The notes under the pieces were generated by a model, which saw only the letters and a list, made by a program, of their open reading frames with translations, ran no database searches and had not been told where the DNA came from. Positions 10,601 to 18,710 of a stretch of 64,000 nt of DNA are shown here, in pieces; position 1 is the stretch's first letter; every line of letters begins with the position of its first letter. A program made the position numbers and the translations under genes. Source of the stretch: Ruminococcus flavefaciens AE3010. GTDB lineage: Bacteria; Bacillota; Clostridia; Oscillospirales; Ruminococcaceae. Location: positions 1,883,001 through 1,947,000 of the forward strand of contig NZ_JAGT01000001.1 of assembly GCF_000526795.1 (NCBI RefSeq), given 5' to 3'.

Positions 10601-11060
10601 AACAGTATCCAAGGGCGAGGTCACTGTCAAGAACGGCAAGCTCACAGTAAATATGCGCTCTGCTGACAAGGCTATCAACATCAACTACATCATTATCCGT
10701 ACTCTTGAGCAGGAGCCCCTCCCAATAGCAACAACCACCATTGCCACAACAACAACGACTACGACAACAACTACCACCACAACTACAACGACCACTACTG
10801 CACCTGCGCCAAAGGCTGACAAGCTCGGCGACGCAAACTGCGACGGACAGATAGATATGTCGGACGTTGTACTGATAATGCAGTCACTTGCCAACCCTGA
10901 CAAGTATGCTCTCGGCGGCACAGACCCCAAGTCAATAACAGAAAAGGGACTTGCAAATGCTGACGTAGACACAAGCAGCAAGGGCGTGACCTCAGGTGAC
11001 GCACTCCGTATTCAGGAGTATCTCCTACACAAGATAACTTCATTTGAAGCTGCTGAATAA
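7674..11060 (+). CDS. GH127/GH146-like beta-L-arabinofuranosidase (DUF1680) with C-terminal dockerin
   Basis: A 1128-residue secreted enzyme. Signal peptide about 1-33. Residues ~45-650 match the DUF1680 (alpha/alpha)6-barrel: RYGGWENTNIAGHSVGHY, NCNCETCNSYNML (~358-370) and FWCCTGSGMENF (~429-440). In GH127/146 a Cys in these motifs is the nucleophile and the other Cys residues plus a Glu hold zinc; these are all present. YQQRYGIYWNF marks the end of the family core. Beta-rich modules follow, the last (~895-1010) malectin/CBM-like (LPNGKYSVEMCFSDPW). A Thr tract leads to a type I dockerin (LGDANCDGQIDMSDVVLIMQ ... VTSGDALRIQEYLL), so the enzyme should dock onto a cellulosomal scaffoldin. AAAGGAGG precedes the start. 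Likely role: release of L-arabinose from arabinan or arabinoxylan side chains; substrate is inferred from the family. Confidence 0.9.
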   Translation: MLSKLPSRLTSFGIAAAMMCSFTNLPIPSISAAEDANIRNFSISDVTMTDAYSVNAFNKELDYLLAFDTNRLLAGFRENAGLNTNGAKRYGGWENTNIAGHSVGHYMTAIAQAYQNPSITEEQRSALYKRMTTLIDGLRQCQKSSKGKPGLIWAASHPNGTGVEVQFDNVEAGKSNIISEAWVPWYTMHKLIAGIVDIYDATGYATAKDLGSDLGDWVYNRCKTWNDQKHRTVLSIEYGGMNDCMYELYRITGKDNHAVAAHYFDDTNLHEQILKGGANVLNGKHANTTIPKFLGALKRYTVAHGKTINGEKVDATRQLQYAEAFWDMVVNHHTYITGGNSEWEHFGMDDILDKERTNCNCETCNSYNMLKLSRELFKITGDSKYMDFYENTYYNSILSSQNPETGMTTYFQPMATGYFKVYSSRFDHFWCCTGSGMENFSKLGDTIYMHGDDTLYVNMYQSSILNWADKNMKITQKSNIPNSDTTSFTIDGSGAVDFRFRIPDWKAGNMTVKVDGEKYSYKTVDGYAQVTGDFKSGDVIELTIPEEVKAYSLPDKNTVYGFKYGPVVLSAELGKQNMATGSTGMWVTIPKDKVTPSENIRISDNSTTVNTFMTDINEHLVRDGSSLNFKLTGTDHDLTFSPHYQQYQQRYGIYWNFQSSSTAVDRPARSKSTVTDTVQPGYGQYENDNLHDMQETNTQGITDDSTYRYAKSGGSFSYRMAIDKEAPYTMLTVKFRKADNGKSIRIVVGDTVLYAGTLDYKGSSDVYDVKLIVPQEVIDKNVKAITADGTDYDVLTVTFSSNDDKESAKVCDFIYMTAVKPLYEYDSSIAYFVDCGDHNTYTLSGKDKLGYYNSVTEQLYGPDEVTGAEWGLIDDATDQYDGSKNSAGIYTANTWCDERNTGDGRDKTASFRYTKNQYENNIDRHLDYGFTLPNGKYSVEMCFSDPWSCSTSPTVYANYGTDDQKIIAENCATNGSTVSKGEVTVKNGKLTVNMRSADKAININYIIIRTLEQEPLPIATTTIATTTTTTTTTTTTTTTTTTAPAPKADKLGDANCDGQIDMSDVVLIMQSLANPDKYALGGTDPKSITEKGLANADVDTSSKGVTSGDALRIQEYLLHKITSFEAAE

Positions 11061-11071
11061 CCGAATACAAC

Positions 11072-11104
11072 ACAAGGGCGTGATAAAAAATCACGCCCTT
11101 GTTG
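11072..11104. terminator. Bidirectional terminator between convergent genes
   Basis: Stem ACAAGGGCGTGAT with its complement around an A-rich loop, between the stops at 11060 (+) and 11107 (-). It can serve both genes. Confidence 0.85.
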
Positions 11105-11106
11105 CT

Positions 11107-12873
11107 TTATGAGATATATTTTTTCAGATGATTGGTTATGTAATCATACCTCTTATTGTAAAAGCTTCTCAGCGAATCAACTGCGCTGTTGTAGTTAGCC
11201 TCAGCGCCGTAGCCGCCTGTAAGTCCGCTCCAGAAGCGGTCATAGGCCGCAATGGTTATATCATGGTACTGCTCCGACAGCCTGTCGATCTCTGCCTTAA
11301 CACGGTCGCTTCCGAAGTTCTTATCGGCAATTTCCGTAAAGGTATCCGAAAACTGCTGCCTGAATCCAGCGTTTTCCATGGCTCCGTTAAAGAGGTCGGC
11401 AAGGAAGCAGTCGCTTTCCATGAGCTTCTCAAAGCTGTCCTCGGAGGGCTGAGCCTCGCCGTAGATGCCCGAGCTGTACTCTGTATCGAACATCACAAAG
11501 CGCCATTTGCCGTCAGCGTAGGGATTGGTTTCGTCAACAATTTCAGACTTCCACATTGCCATGTTGCTTCTGCCCCAGTTGGCATTATTTATGTATATCT
11601 CAGCACTTATATAGTCCATAAAGCCCTGCATATCGATCCTATCGCAAAGCTTTTCATAAGCCCAATCTGATGAAAAATCAGTATTTTTTATCCATTCACG
11701 GAGCTCTTCCCATTCCGCAAAGGTCTCCTCATTGCCGTCATAAAGCTGCTCTTTTTTGATAATGCATATATCCCTTGCGGGGACGCCGTAATGTGAGCTT
11801 ATAAAATCATCGTCCAGTTTTTCCGTTATCTCATAATGCCCCCAGTACTCGCCGTCTATGAAAACTATGCAGGGCTCCATGCCCTGGGTGAGGAACTGAC
11901 GGTCGGAGACCAGTGACTGAGCCAGCTTATCGCTGAAACGTGTGAGCTGTGCGTCGTTGCCGCCGTTTCGCAGTATAAACGTATCGAATACAGTTACAGG
12001 CTCACCGCTTGTTTTGCTCTTTACATTTCCCGAGAACAGGTCGTATTCCAGCTTAGGCGTACCGTAGGAGCTCCTTGCGTAGATATTGAAGCTTTTCTGC
12101 GCGTAAGAGCGGGTAGCTCCTCCGTGTATGCGTATACCCACATCCTGAGACACCGCAAGCTCTCCGTTCTCAAAAAATTGTATCGCCGCATCGCGCTCCC
12201 ATTCCTTTCCCTTTTGAGTATAATTTGCGGGAATGAACCAGTCGGGAACAGACGGGTCATATTCGTTATTTTTCCAGTCGTCGTAGGTCTTTCCGAGGAC
12301 GTATATTCCCTTTTCATTATCAAAGAGGTTAGCCTCGTCTGTCATAATGGATACTATCCTGAAGTCCTTGTAATACTCCGCCTTTTCACCAAAGCCGATA
12401 AAGTAGGTATTGGACACAACAGGACTTTTGTTGCCGTCCTTATCTATGGTTATAGCCCTGACTACAGTCGCCTTGTCCACAGCAGAACGTGGCTGAAAAT
12501 CGTCGGCGAGCTCCACAGGCTGTGCGATATCGGTGTGAGCGCTCAGCACATTATCCTCGTCAGAACGGTCTGTGATCTGTATGGGCTTGGTATAGCAGCT
12601 GCTGTGAGCAGTAGGCACACTACCGTCAAGGGTATAGAATATCTGGTGGTCATCGTCAGCGGATATAGAAAGGGAGAATCCGCTGTCATAAAAGCCGCTT
12701 TTCATTGAAAAACGCATGCCTTCAGCCTCATACGGAACTTCCGCGACCTCATTCTCCTCAGGTCCTGATATTGCAGAGGGCAGCAGGTCGGTTTTCTTCT
12801 CCGCGCAGGAAGTGGCCGCAAGTGAAAGAAATATTATATTACAAAGTGCAGCAGCGATATATCTTCGTTTCAT
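11107..12873 (-). CDS. CotH-like kinase lipoprotein
   Basis: A 588-residue lipoprotein: the lipobox-like SLAATSC fixes Cys ~23. Residues ~55-105 (FSLSISADDDHQIFYTLDGSVPT) are a chitobiase/FN3-like beta domain often found before CotH domains. Residues ~175-560 form a CotH protein-kinase-like domain: RIHGGATRSYAQKSFNIYAR, FILRNGGND, VFIDGEYWGHYEITEKLDDDFI, NNANWGRSNMAMWK and WRFVMFDTEYSSG, the last carrying the metal-binding Asp region. CotH proteins phosphorylate spore-coat proteins; rumen fibre degraders carry many secreted CotH domains, some next to dockerins, of unclear function. This one has no dockerin and is lipid-anchored. AAGGAG precedes ATG 12873. Confidence 0.85.
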   Translation of the reverse strand: MKRRYIAAALCNIIFLSLAATSCAEKKTDLLPSAISGPEENEVAEVPYEAEGMRFSMKSGFYDSGFSLSISADDDHQIFYTLDGSVPTAHSSCYTKPIQITDRSDEDNVLSAHTDIAQPVELADDFQPRSAVDKATVVRAITIDKDGNKSPVVSNTYFIGFGEKAEYYKDFRIVSIMTDEANLFDNEKGIYVLGKTYDDWKNNEYDPSVPDWFIPANYTQKGKEWERDAAIQFFENGELAVSQDVGIRIHGGATRSYAQKSFNIYARSSYGTPKLEYDLFSGNVKSKTSGEPVTVFDTFILRNGGNDAQLTRFSDKLAQSLVSDRQFLTQGMEPCIVFIDGEYWGHYEITEKLDDDFISSHYGVPARDICIIKKEQLYDGNEETFAEWEELREWIKNTDFSSDWAYEKLCDRIDMQGFMDYISAEIYINNANWGRSNMAMWKSEIVDETNPYADGKWRFVMFDTEYSSGIYGEAQPSEDSFEKLMESDCFLADLFNGAMENAGFRQQFSDTFTEIADKNFGSDRVKAEIDRLSEQYHDITIAAYDRFWSGLTGGYGAEANYNSAVDSLRSFYNKRYDYITNHLKKYIS

Positions 12874-12990
12874 AGAGTTCTCCTTGTAACATCTTGTTCA
12901 GTGTAGCGTTTTTTTGCAGATTTAATATTAATTATACGATTTTTTCAGCACAAAGTCAATATTTATCATTGCCGCACAGCACTTTTTTTC

Positions 12991-13027
12991 ACATAAAAAA
13001 ATACCGGATCCATATTCAAGACCCGGT
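12991..13027 (-). terminator. Terminator of the leucine-rich dockerin gene
   Basis: On the minus strand, stem TACCGG.TC/GA.CCGGTA (13002-13027) is followed by seven T, about 50 bp after the stop at 13080. The rest of 12874-13079 holds no gene. Confidence 0.7.
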
Positions 13028-13079
13028 AATTTCTATTTATAGCTGCTCCGAAAGCATTTTCAGTCCTTATGAGCTTTAA

Positions 13080-14303
13080 TTATTTTGCTGCTTTCAGGTA
13101 CTCTTCAAAGGGCATTGCCTTATCCTTTTCTGTTCCGCAGTAAGCATAATATGAGAGTATAATGGTTGCATCAACTGAATTTATCTTGCCGTCCTTGTTA
13201 ACGTCTGCCGCAGTCTGCTGCTCCTTGTTCAGACCGCCGTCCTTGCCTGTAGCTGTCCTCGCATAGTACTGGAGTACTGCTGTAGCATCGGAAGCATTTA
13301 TCTTGCCGTCGCTGTTAACATCACCAAGCTTGTACTGTGCAGCAGGCGCAGTTGTTGTAGTAGTTACAGGAGTGCCTGTTGCTGTTGTGGAAGCTGTAGT
13401 TTTACCTGTAGTTGAGGCAGAAGGTGCTGTGGAGGCAGTTGTTTTGCCTGTAGTTGAAGCAGCGGCTGTTGCTGTGGTAGTCGTAGTTGTTGTAGTTGTA
13501 GTCATAGTAGTGGTGGTTGTAGTTGTATAAGGATTAGGGATACCTATGAACTCATAGTTGTTTTCAGCAGCCATCAGCTCTGTTGTTGAGCCCTCATATC
13601 CTGTAACAGTACCGTAGTAATGAGAAATGAAATTTTCATCCATACCGTTGCAGATAAAGCTTGTTATCTCAAATTCACAATCGGGATTGAGGATAGTCAC
13701 TGATCTGAGCTTGATGTTTGTACAGAAAGCCTCCTGTCCGATATAAGTAACAGATTCGGGAACTGTTACAGCTTCAAGATTCTGTGAACGCATAAATGCA
13801 AAGCTTGCGAGCTTCTTGACACTGTCGGGAACTGTATAGCTCTTGCCCTCTTTTCCCGCAGGATAGGAGACCAGCGTATCCTTTGACTTGCTGAATAATA
13901 TGCCGTCTACCTCTGTGAAATCCTTGCTTGCAGCGTCAACCTTTATGGACTTGAGCTTTGTGCACCATGAAAAAGCCTGATCACCGATAGCAGTGACCGA
14001 AGCAGGGAGAGTTACCTCCTGAAGATCAGGTGAAAAAAAGAAAGCGTTTTGCGCAATTCTTGTAACGGGGAGCTTGTTTACAGCAGCGGGAACAGTACAC
14101 TTGGTCATCTTCTCGTCGTTTACTCTGATGACCTCCGCATGGTCTGCAAAAATTTCAAATACCAGTTCGTCAGTCTCAACAGTGCTGCTCTCCTCTGCGC
14201 TTGCGGTCAGCGCAACGCTCGGAACATAGCTGTTGATCGGCATAGCTGCACCTGCAGCTAAGGTCAGCGACAGAACTGCCGCTAAAACTTTTGATGATCT
14301 CAT
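13080..14303 (-). CDS. BspA-type leucine-rich-repeat protein with C-terminal dockerin
   Basis: A 407-residue secreted protein. Signal peptide ~1-36. Residues ~70-230 hold BspA/LRR_5 repeats (ITRIAQNAF-like, LQEVTLPASVTAIGDQAFSWC, LEAVTVPESVTYIGQEAFC). A Thr/Ala linker (~255-325) leads to a type I dockerin with both calcium loops (LGDVNSDGKINASDATAVLQ and ADVNKDGKINSVDATIILS). LRR domains of this kind bind proteins or surfaces, so it is probably a non-catalytic cellulosome-borne binding subunit; the ligand is unknown. GGAGG precedes the start. It lies in the same orientation as the xylanase gene, but a 318-bp gap with its own signals argues for separate transcription. Confidence 0.88.
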   Translation of the reverse strand: MRSSKVLAAVLSLTLAAGAAMPINSYVPSVALTASAEESSTVETDELVFEIFADHAEVIRVNDEKMTKCTVPAAVNKLPVTRIAQNAFFFSPDLQEVTLPASVTAIGDQAFSWCTKLKSIKVDAASKDFTEVDGILFSKSKDTLVSYPAGKEGKSYTVPDSVKKLASFAFMRSQNLEAVTVPESVTYIGQEAFCTNIKLRSVTILNPDCEFEITSFICNGMDENFISHYYGTVTGYEGSTTELMAAENNYEFIGIPNPYTTTTTTTMTTTTTTTTTTATAAASTTGKTTASTAPSASTTGKTTASTTATGTPVTTTTTAPAAQYKLGDVNSDGKINASDATAVLQYYARTATGKDGGLNKEQQTAADVNKDGKINSVDATIILSYYAYCGTEKDKAMPFEEYLKAAK

Positions 14304-14621
14304 AAAAAAACCTCCATAAAAAAGATACGATTTTAAACCATATTACATTATAAATCATCAAATTGTAAAATGCTAACCAAATATTGCTATCAGTATAGAT
14401 TTTTTGAATTTCCTGTGAATAAAACAAAAATACCGCCGTATCCCGAAGGTATTTATTCAGCTTGAACAAAGCTTTATCCCCTGCTGCCGCTGATCCTGCG
14501 ACAAATGAAAAGACAGCCGATATACACCGACTGCCTTTCAGGGGATATTAAAATTTGGAGAAATCTTAATCAGGTGTGCCGACCATCGATACTGTGATCG
14601 GCACGAAATAATAACAATTAA
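14304..14621. other. Intergenic region with weak hairpins
   Basis: 318 bp without a gene. The half next to 14303 is AT-rich and should hold the promoter of the leucine-rich dockerin gene (TATAAT on the minus strand, no good -35). The half next to 14622 holds a GTGCCGA/TCGGCAC hairpin (14576-14604). Confidence 0.5.
14576..14604 (-). terminator. Possible weak terminator of the xylanase gene
   Basis: GTGCCGA/TCGGCAC stem 18 nt past the stop on the minus strand; the downstream T content is modest, so termination there is uncertain. Confidence 0.4.
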
Positions 14622-17600
14622 TTAAGCGCGTGTGTGAACCTGACCGCCTGCAAGTGTCTTGCCGTGAGCCTTAGCCATATCAGAGATGTTTACGTTCTGA
14701 TAACCATTCTGTGCAAGCCAAGGAAGAACCTCTTCCATAGCTGCTGCTGTTGTAGCGTAGTTCTCGTGGCAGAGTACGATAGCACCCTCAAGCGAGCCGT
14801 TCTGTGCAGCCTGCTTGATAGTATTAACGATCTGATCCTTTGAAGCACCGTTCCAGTCCTGAGTATCGATAGCGCATGAGATAAGCGGTACATCGTTAAG
14901 AGCTGACTGAACTGTTCCGTTGCTCTCGAGGTAAGGAAGTCTCATGAGGTGTGATGGCTCAGCACCGATGATGTTCTTGAGCTTTGTATTGCAGTTCTCC
15001 CACTCGCTGCGGACCTGAGATGCACCAAGCTGACCGAGATGTGGGTGAGACTGTGTATGGTTAGCAACTTCCATGCCATTCTGGTACTCGTACTTGATCT
15101 GGTCGTTTGTCTTGATCCAGTCGCCTACGATGAAGAATGTAGCTGTCATGTTGTTCTTGATAAGAGCATCAATGATTCTGTAGCCTGGGTCAGACTTGCT
15201 TGTAGCTGAAGCGCCGTCATCGAATGAGATAGCGCAAAGCTTCTTGCCTGACTGTACTGCAGCACCGCCGTTGCCAGCCGACTGCTGACCTGCGTTCTGC
15301 TGACCACCCTGGTCAAAGCCGCCCTGCTGACCGCCAAACTGGCTCATATCGAAGCCGCCCTGCTGACCGCCAAACTGGCTCATATCGAAGCCGCCCTGCT
15401 GGCCGCCGAACTGGCTCATATCGAAGCCGCCCTGCTGGCCGCCGAACATGCTCATGTCGAAGCCGCCCTGCTGGCCGCCGAACTGGCTCATATCAAAACC
15501 GCCCTGCTGTCCGCCGTTCTGCTGACCAAACTGGCTCCAGTCCATGTTGCCGAACTGGCTCATGTCGAAACCGCCCTGCTGTCCGCCGAACTGGCTCATA
15601 TCAAAGCCGCCCTGCTGACCGCCGTTGTTCTGCTGTACGGGAGCAGCTGTAGTTGTTGTAACTACAACAGGCTTTGCAGTAGTTGTAACTGTGTTATTGC
15701 TTGCTGCGCTCTTTGCATAGCTCTCGGGGAGAGATGTGATAGTACCTAAGAGATACTTCTGGATAGAAAGAGCATCATTTGCGGTAAGACCGCTGCCTGC
15801 TTCGTAGCAGTCAGCATTGCGCTGTCCCTGCTCGTCAAGCTTATACTTGTTAGGAGCTGCAAGAGCCTGCATAACTGCTACAACGTCGCCCATATCTACT
15901 GTACCGTCGTTGTTGGCGTCGCCCCACTTAGTAACCTTTGAAGCGAGATTGTTGGAGCTGCCTGCGCCATTGCCGCCGAAATTGTTATTGTTATTGTTGT
16001 TGTTATTATTTGTGTTGTTATTGTTGTTTGTATTTGTGTTAGTATTAGTGTTAGTGTTAGTGTTTGTATTAGTATTTGTATTAGTATTTGAAGATGAGCC
16101 TTCGCTTGCATTAGCCTTGAAAGCATATCTCATGAATGTGTAGAGATGTGGCTTAACAGAGTCTGCACCGTGTCCGCCGCCGGGGATGGACTGGTAAACA
16201 TGCTCTACGCCGTTTCTTGTAAGGATCTCGCTGTACTGTGATGGGAATGTACCAACAACTGAGTCATTAGTACCGCCTGTGATCATGAATACCTCAGGCT
16301 CGGGACCTACGTTTCTGAACTTCATTTCGCTCTCCTGCATGCAACCGGGATGCTCCATGAACATATCCTTACCGGGTGTGATACCGGGTGCAGGGCAAGC
16401 GCCGCCAACGTATGCAAAGAGGTCAGGACGCATAAGACCAATGTAGATAGCCTCTCGTCCTCCCATTGAGAATCCTGTGATAGCTCTGTTCTCTCTGCCT
16501 GTCTTTACGGGGTAGTTAGCCTCAATGTAAGGGATAAGGCTGTCAGAGATATCATAGAGGAAGTTATCATAAGCAGCGCATGTCTCCTGATTGATACCGA
16601 AGCCGCCGCCCTGACCGCCGTTCTTGCTTGTGAACTGGCTTGGGAGAACGATGATCATTTCCTCAGCCTTGCCGTTGCCGATAAGACCTGCAAGGAGCTC
16701 CTGAACGCCCATACCGCTTACCATGCTGTTCTCGTCACCGCCGATGCCGTGGAGAACGTACATTACAGGGTATTTCTTGCTTGGGTCATAGTTAGGAGGA
16801 AGAACAACATTACAGCTCTTCTGTCCGCCTGTGAATTTACAGTTATATGTCTTCTTCTCTACCTTGCAGCCGCCGGTCTTCTCGTTGCCGCCCGGTACAG
16901 TTGTAGGCATATCGCCCTTTATTTTAGCATTCAGACCTGACTTAGCGTTGCCGCCGTTGCCTGCGTCTGAACCGATATTGGAATTGCCGTTATTGAAGCC
17001 GCCAGCCATGCCGCTCCAGTCAATATTGCCCTGGTTGCCGCCCTGCTGGCCGCCGAACATGCTCATATCAAAGCCACCCTGCTGGCCGCCGAACTGACTC
17101 ATATCGAAGCCGCCCTGCTGACCGCCGAACTGGCTCATATCGAAACCGCCCTGCTGTCCGCCGAACTGGCTCATATCAAAGCCGCCCTGCTGACCGCCGA
17201 ACTGACTCATATCAAAGCCGCCCTGCTGACCGCCGAACTGACTCATATCGAAGCCGCCCTGCTGACCGCCGAACTGGCTCATGTCGAAACCGCCCTGCTG
17301 GCCGCCGAACTGGCTCATATCGAAGCCGCCCTGCTGGCCGCCGCCAACATTGCCGCCGTTATTTCCTGTTTCAACTGTTACATCAGACTGACCTGAGCCT
17401 GTCTTTACTGTAACGCTCTTTACATTAGCTGATCCGTTGGATCTGTAGCCCTCGATATTAAGGGATACCTCATAAAGAGTTCCCGACATATCCAGACCTG
17501 CCTTTGACCATGCGTCAAAGTGACCGCTTACATCGATAGTGCCCTTCATGTTGTTCTGCTGATTATTTGCAGAACCACTTGTCTGACGAACGCTCCAGTA

Positions 17601-18119
17601 CTGTGGGAATGTAGCTGTACCGTCGAGAGATGGCTGATTGTAACGCATTGACTTACGAATGTCATATGTGTTTCCGTTGAGGGTAACCGAGCCCTTGTTC
17701 TCACCGTCATTTCCCGGTGGTCTCCAGTCGCCCCAGCCTTCTACGATGTAATACTCCATAAGAGGATTTCTTGTCCAGCCGTATACACACATATAAGAGT
17801 TTCCTCTTGGTGTATACTCTACATCGTAAGTAAGTGTGATGCCATTCAGCTGTTTGTAGTTGATCTTCTGGCTGTCGTAGTTTTTGCCCATACGAGCAAG
17901 GAAGTTCTCAATGTTGCTCCATGAGCAGGTGAAAGAACCTGCTGACGGGTTCATCGAAGCCTGACCCTGTCCGTTCTGGTTCCACATCTCGTAGTCGTAG
18001 CCGCCTATGTTGCCTCTTGTCTGCTGATCGGCAGCAGATGCGACTGTCGGGATGCTCGTTGCAATCATCAGCGCAGAAACGGTGCCGCTGAGGATCCTTT
18101 TCATTCTTGATAGTTTCAC
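14622..18119 (-). CDS. Tri-catalytic cellulosomal xylan-degrading enzyme: GH11 xylanase - CE1 feruloyl esterase - dockerin - CE4 acetyl-xylan esterase
   Basis: A 1165-residue secreted protein. Order: signal (~1-30); GH11 xylanase (~35-240) with nucleophile Glu in LMEYYIVEGWGDWRPP and acid/base Glu in NIEGYRSNGSAN; eight 12-residue repeats GGQQGGFDMSQF (~264-359); CE1 esterase (~415-670) with Ser in GFSMGG, an Asp candidate in GGTND and His in GGGHGAD; a Thr-Asn then poly-Asn linker; type I dockerin (~731-797, WGDANNDGTVDMGDVV and TANDALSIQKYLL); a second block of about seven repeats; CE4 deacetylase (~959-1160) with SFDDG, HTQSH, RLPY, DTQDW and VLCHE, all five motifs intact. The set attacks xylan backbone, ferulate and acetyl groups together. 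The minus strand reads AAAGGAG, 8 nt, then GTG at 18119, chosen as start; a GTG at 18128 lies inside the ribosome site. Confidence 0.93.
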   Translation of the reverse strand: MKLSRMKRILSGTVSALMIATSIPTVASAADQQTRGNIGGYDYEMWNQNGQGQASMNPSAGSFTCSWSNIENFLARMGKNYDSQKINYKQLNGITLTYDVEYTPRGNSYMCVYGWTRNPLMEYYIVEGWGDWRPPGNDGENKGSVTLNGNTYDIRKSMRYNQPSLDGTATFPQYWSVRQTSGSANNQQNNMKGTIDVSGHFDAWSKAGLDMSGTLYEVSLNIEGYRSNGSANVKSVTVKTGSGQSDVTVETGNNGGNVGGGQQGGFDMSQFGGQQGGFDMSQFGGQQGGFDMSQFGGQQGGFDMSQFGGQQGGFDMSQFGGQQGGFDMSQFGGQQGGFDMSQFGGQQGGFDMSMFGGQQGGNQGNIDWSGMAGGFNNGNSNIGSDAGNGGNAKSGLNAKIKGDMPTTVPGGNEKTGGCKVEKKTYNCKFTGGQKSCNVVLPPNYDPSKKYPVMYVLHGIGGDENSMVSGMGVQELLAGLIGNGKAEEMIIVLPSQFTSKNGGQGGGFGINQETCAAYDNFLYDISDSLIPYIEANYPVKTGRENRAITGFSMGGREAIYIGLMRPDLFAYVGGACPAPGITPGKDMFMEHPGCMQESEMKFRNVGPEPEVFMITGGTNDSVVGTFPSQYSEILTRNGVEHVYQSIPGGGHGADSVKPHLYTFMRYAFKANASEGSSSNTNTNTNTNTNTNTNTNTNTNNNNNTNNNNNNNNNNFGGNGAGSSNNLASKVTKWGDANNDGTVDMGDVVAVMQALAAPNKYKLDEQGQRNADCYEAGSGLTANDALSIQKYLLGTITSLPESYAKSAASNNTVTTTAKPVVVTTTTAAPVQQNNGGQQGGFDMSQFGGQQGGFDMSQFGNMDWSQFGQQNGGQQGGFDMSQFGGQQGGFDMSMFGGQQGGFDMSQFGGQQGGFDMSQFGGQQGGFDMSQFGGQQGGFDQGGQQNAGQQSAGNGGAAVQSGKKLCAISFDDGASATSKSDPGYRIIDALIKNNMTATFFIVGDWIKTNDQIKYEYQNGMEVANHTQSHPHLGQLGASQVRSEWENCNTKLKNIIGAEPSHLMRLPYLESNGTVQSALNDVPLISCAIDTQDWNGASKDQIVNTIKQAAQNGSLEGAIVLCHENYATTAAAMEEVLPWLAQNGYQNVNISDMAKAHGKTLAGGQVHTRA
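15294..15626 (-). repeat. Second block of 36-bp coding repeats (GGQQGGFDMSQF)
   Basis: Seven near-identical 36-bp units plus a variant (NMDWSQF) and a truncated last unit, all in frame, linking dockerin and CE4. One unit reads DMSMF, as does one in the first block, which suggests exchange between blocks. Confidence 0.9.
17043..17330 (-). repeat. First block of 36-bp coding repeats (GGQQGGFDMSQF)
   Basis: Eight uninterrupted 36-bp units linking GH11 and CE1; seven end SQF and the last SMF. Third-position differences between units show they are not a recent perfect expansion. Confidence 0.92.
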
Positions 18120-18480
18120 TTCAATCACTCCTTTGTTTTATGAAAAGCAAATTTATGATTTCAGTAATCCCCATGAGTTGTGAACTCTTTATTTGTCTAT
18201 ACTCAAGTATAAATCTTAACTATTTCAAAAACAAGTCATTTGTTGCTGAAATTATTCATTATGCCCAAAAATTGCTCACAAACTTGTCAATGTTTGTTTA
18301 ATGGATTGAGCTTTTCAGCTATATTTCAGGAAACTATCAAGTTTTGCGATAAAAAACCACGCATAAAATATTTTATTAATCTAATTCATATTTCGTTAAT
18401 TCACACCTTAAAATAGTCTTAAACGATGTGGGCAAAATATACAATTATAAATGTACGTTCATATATATTATACACATATT
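18120..18480. other. AT-rich intergenic region between divergent genes
   Basis: No coding sequence with a ribosome site was found. It should carry the promoter of the xylanase gene on the minus strand, but I could not pick one with good spacing. Confidence 0.4.
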
Positions 18481-18567
18481 TTTTCAACCTCAACTGTTGA
18501 AATCCGCGTTTTTTACACTTTTTCATGCAAATTGTGGGTTGTTTTGTGACCAAATTATGGATATAAT
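18481..18567 (+). promoter_or_regulatory. Promoter and shared motif upstream of the 93-residue protein
   Basis: TTTTCAACCT (18481-18490), a TTTCAAC/GTTGAAA inverted repeat (18482-18502), then TTGTGGGTTG (18532-18541) overlapping -35 TTGTTT (18539-18544), 17 nt and -10 TATAAT (18562-18567). The arrangement matches 7581-7637. It leaves a leader of about 135 nt. Confidence 0.6.
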
Positions 18568-18710
18568 AAAGATGGAATATAAATTGCGGTTTTTTCGGAT
18601 ACTGCCCCGAGATATATGTGCATGTCAAAAGGCAGCCGCGTATCCGACTCACTCTTATTCCAAAGATAAATATATAAAGGGGAATTAATTAAGATCAAGG
18701 AGGGATCGCT

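Noticed and set aside
13303..13530. Val-rich reading frame opposite a Thr tract (similar at 10685-10981, 28590-28836)
   Set aside because: Shadow of Thr-linker coding on the other strand.
17043..17330. 36-bp direct repeats that could suggest a CRISPR array
   Set aside because: Units are contiguous without spacers and encode an in-frame 12-residue repeat.
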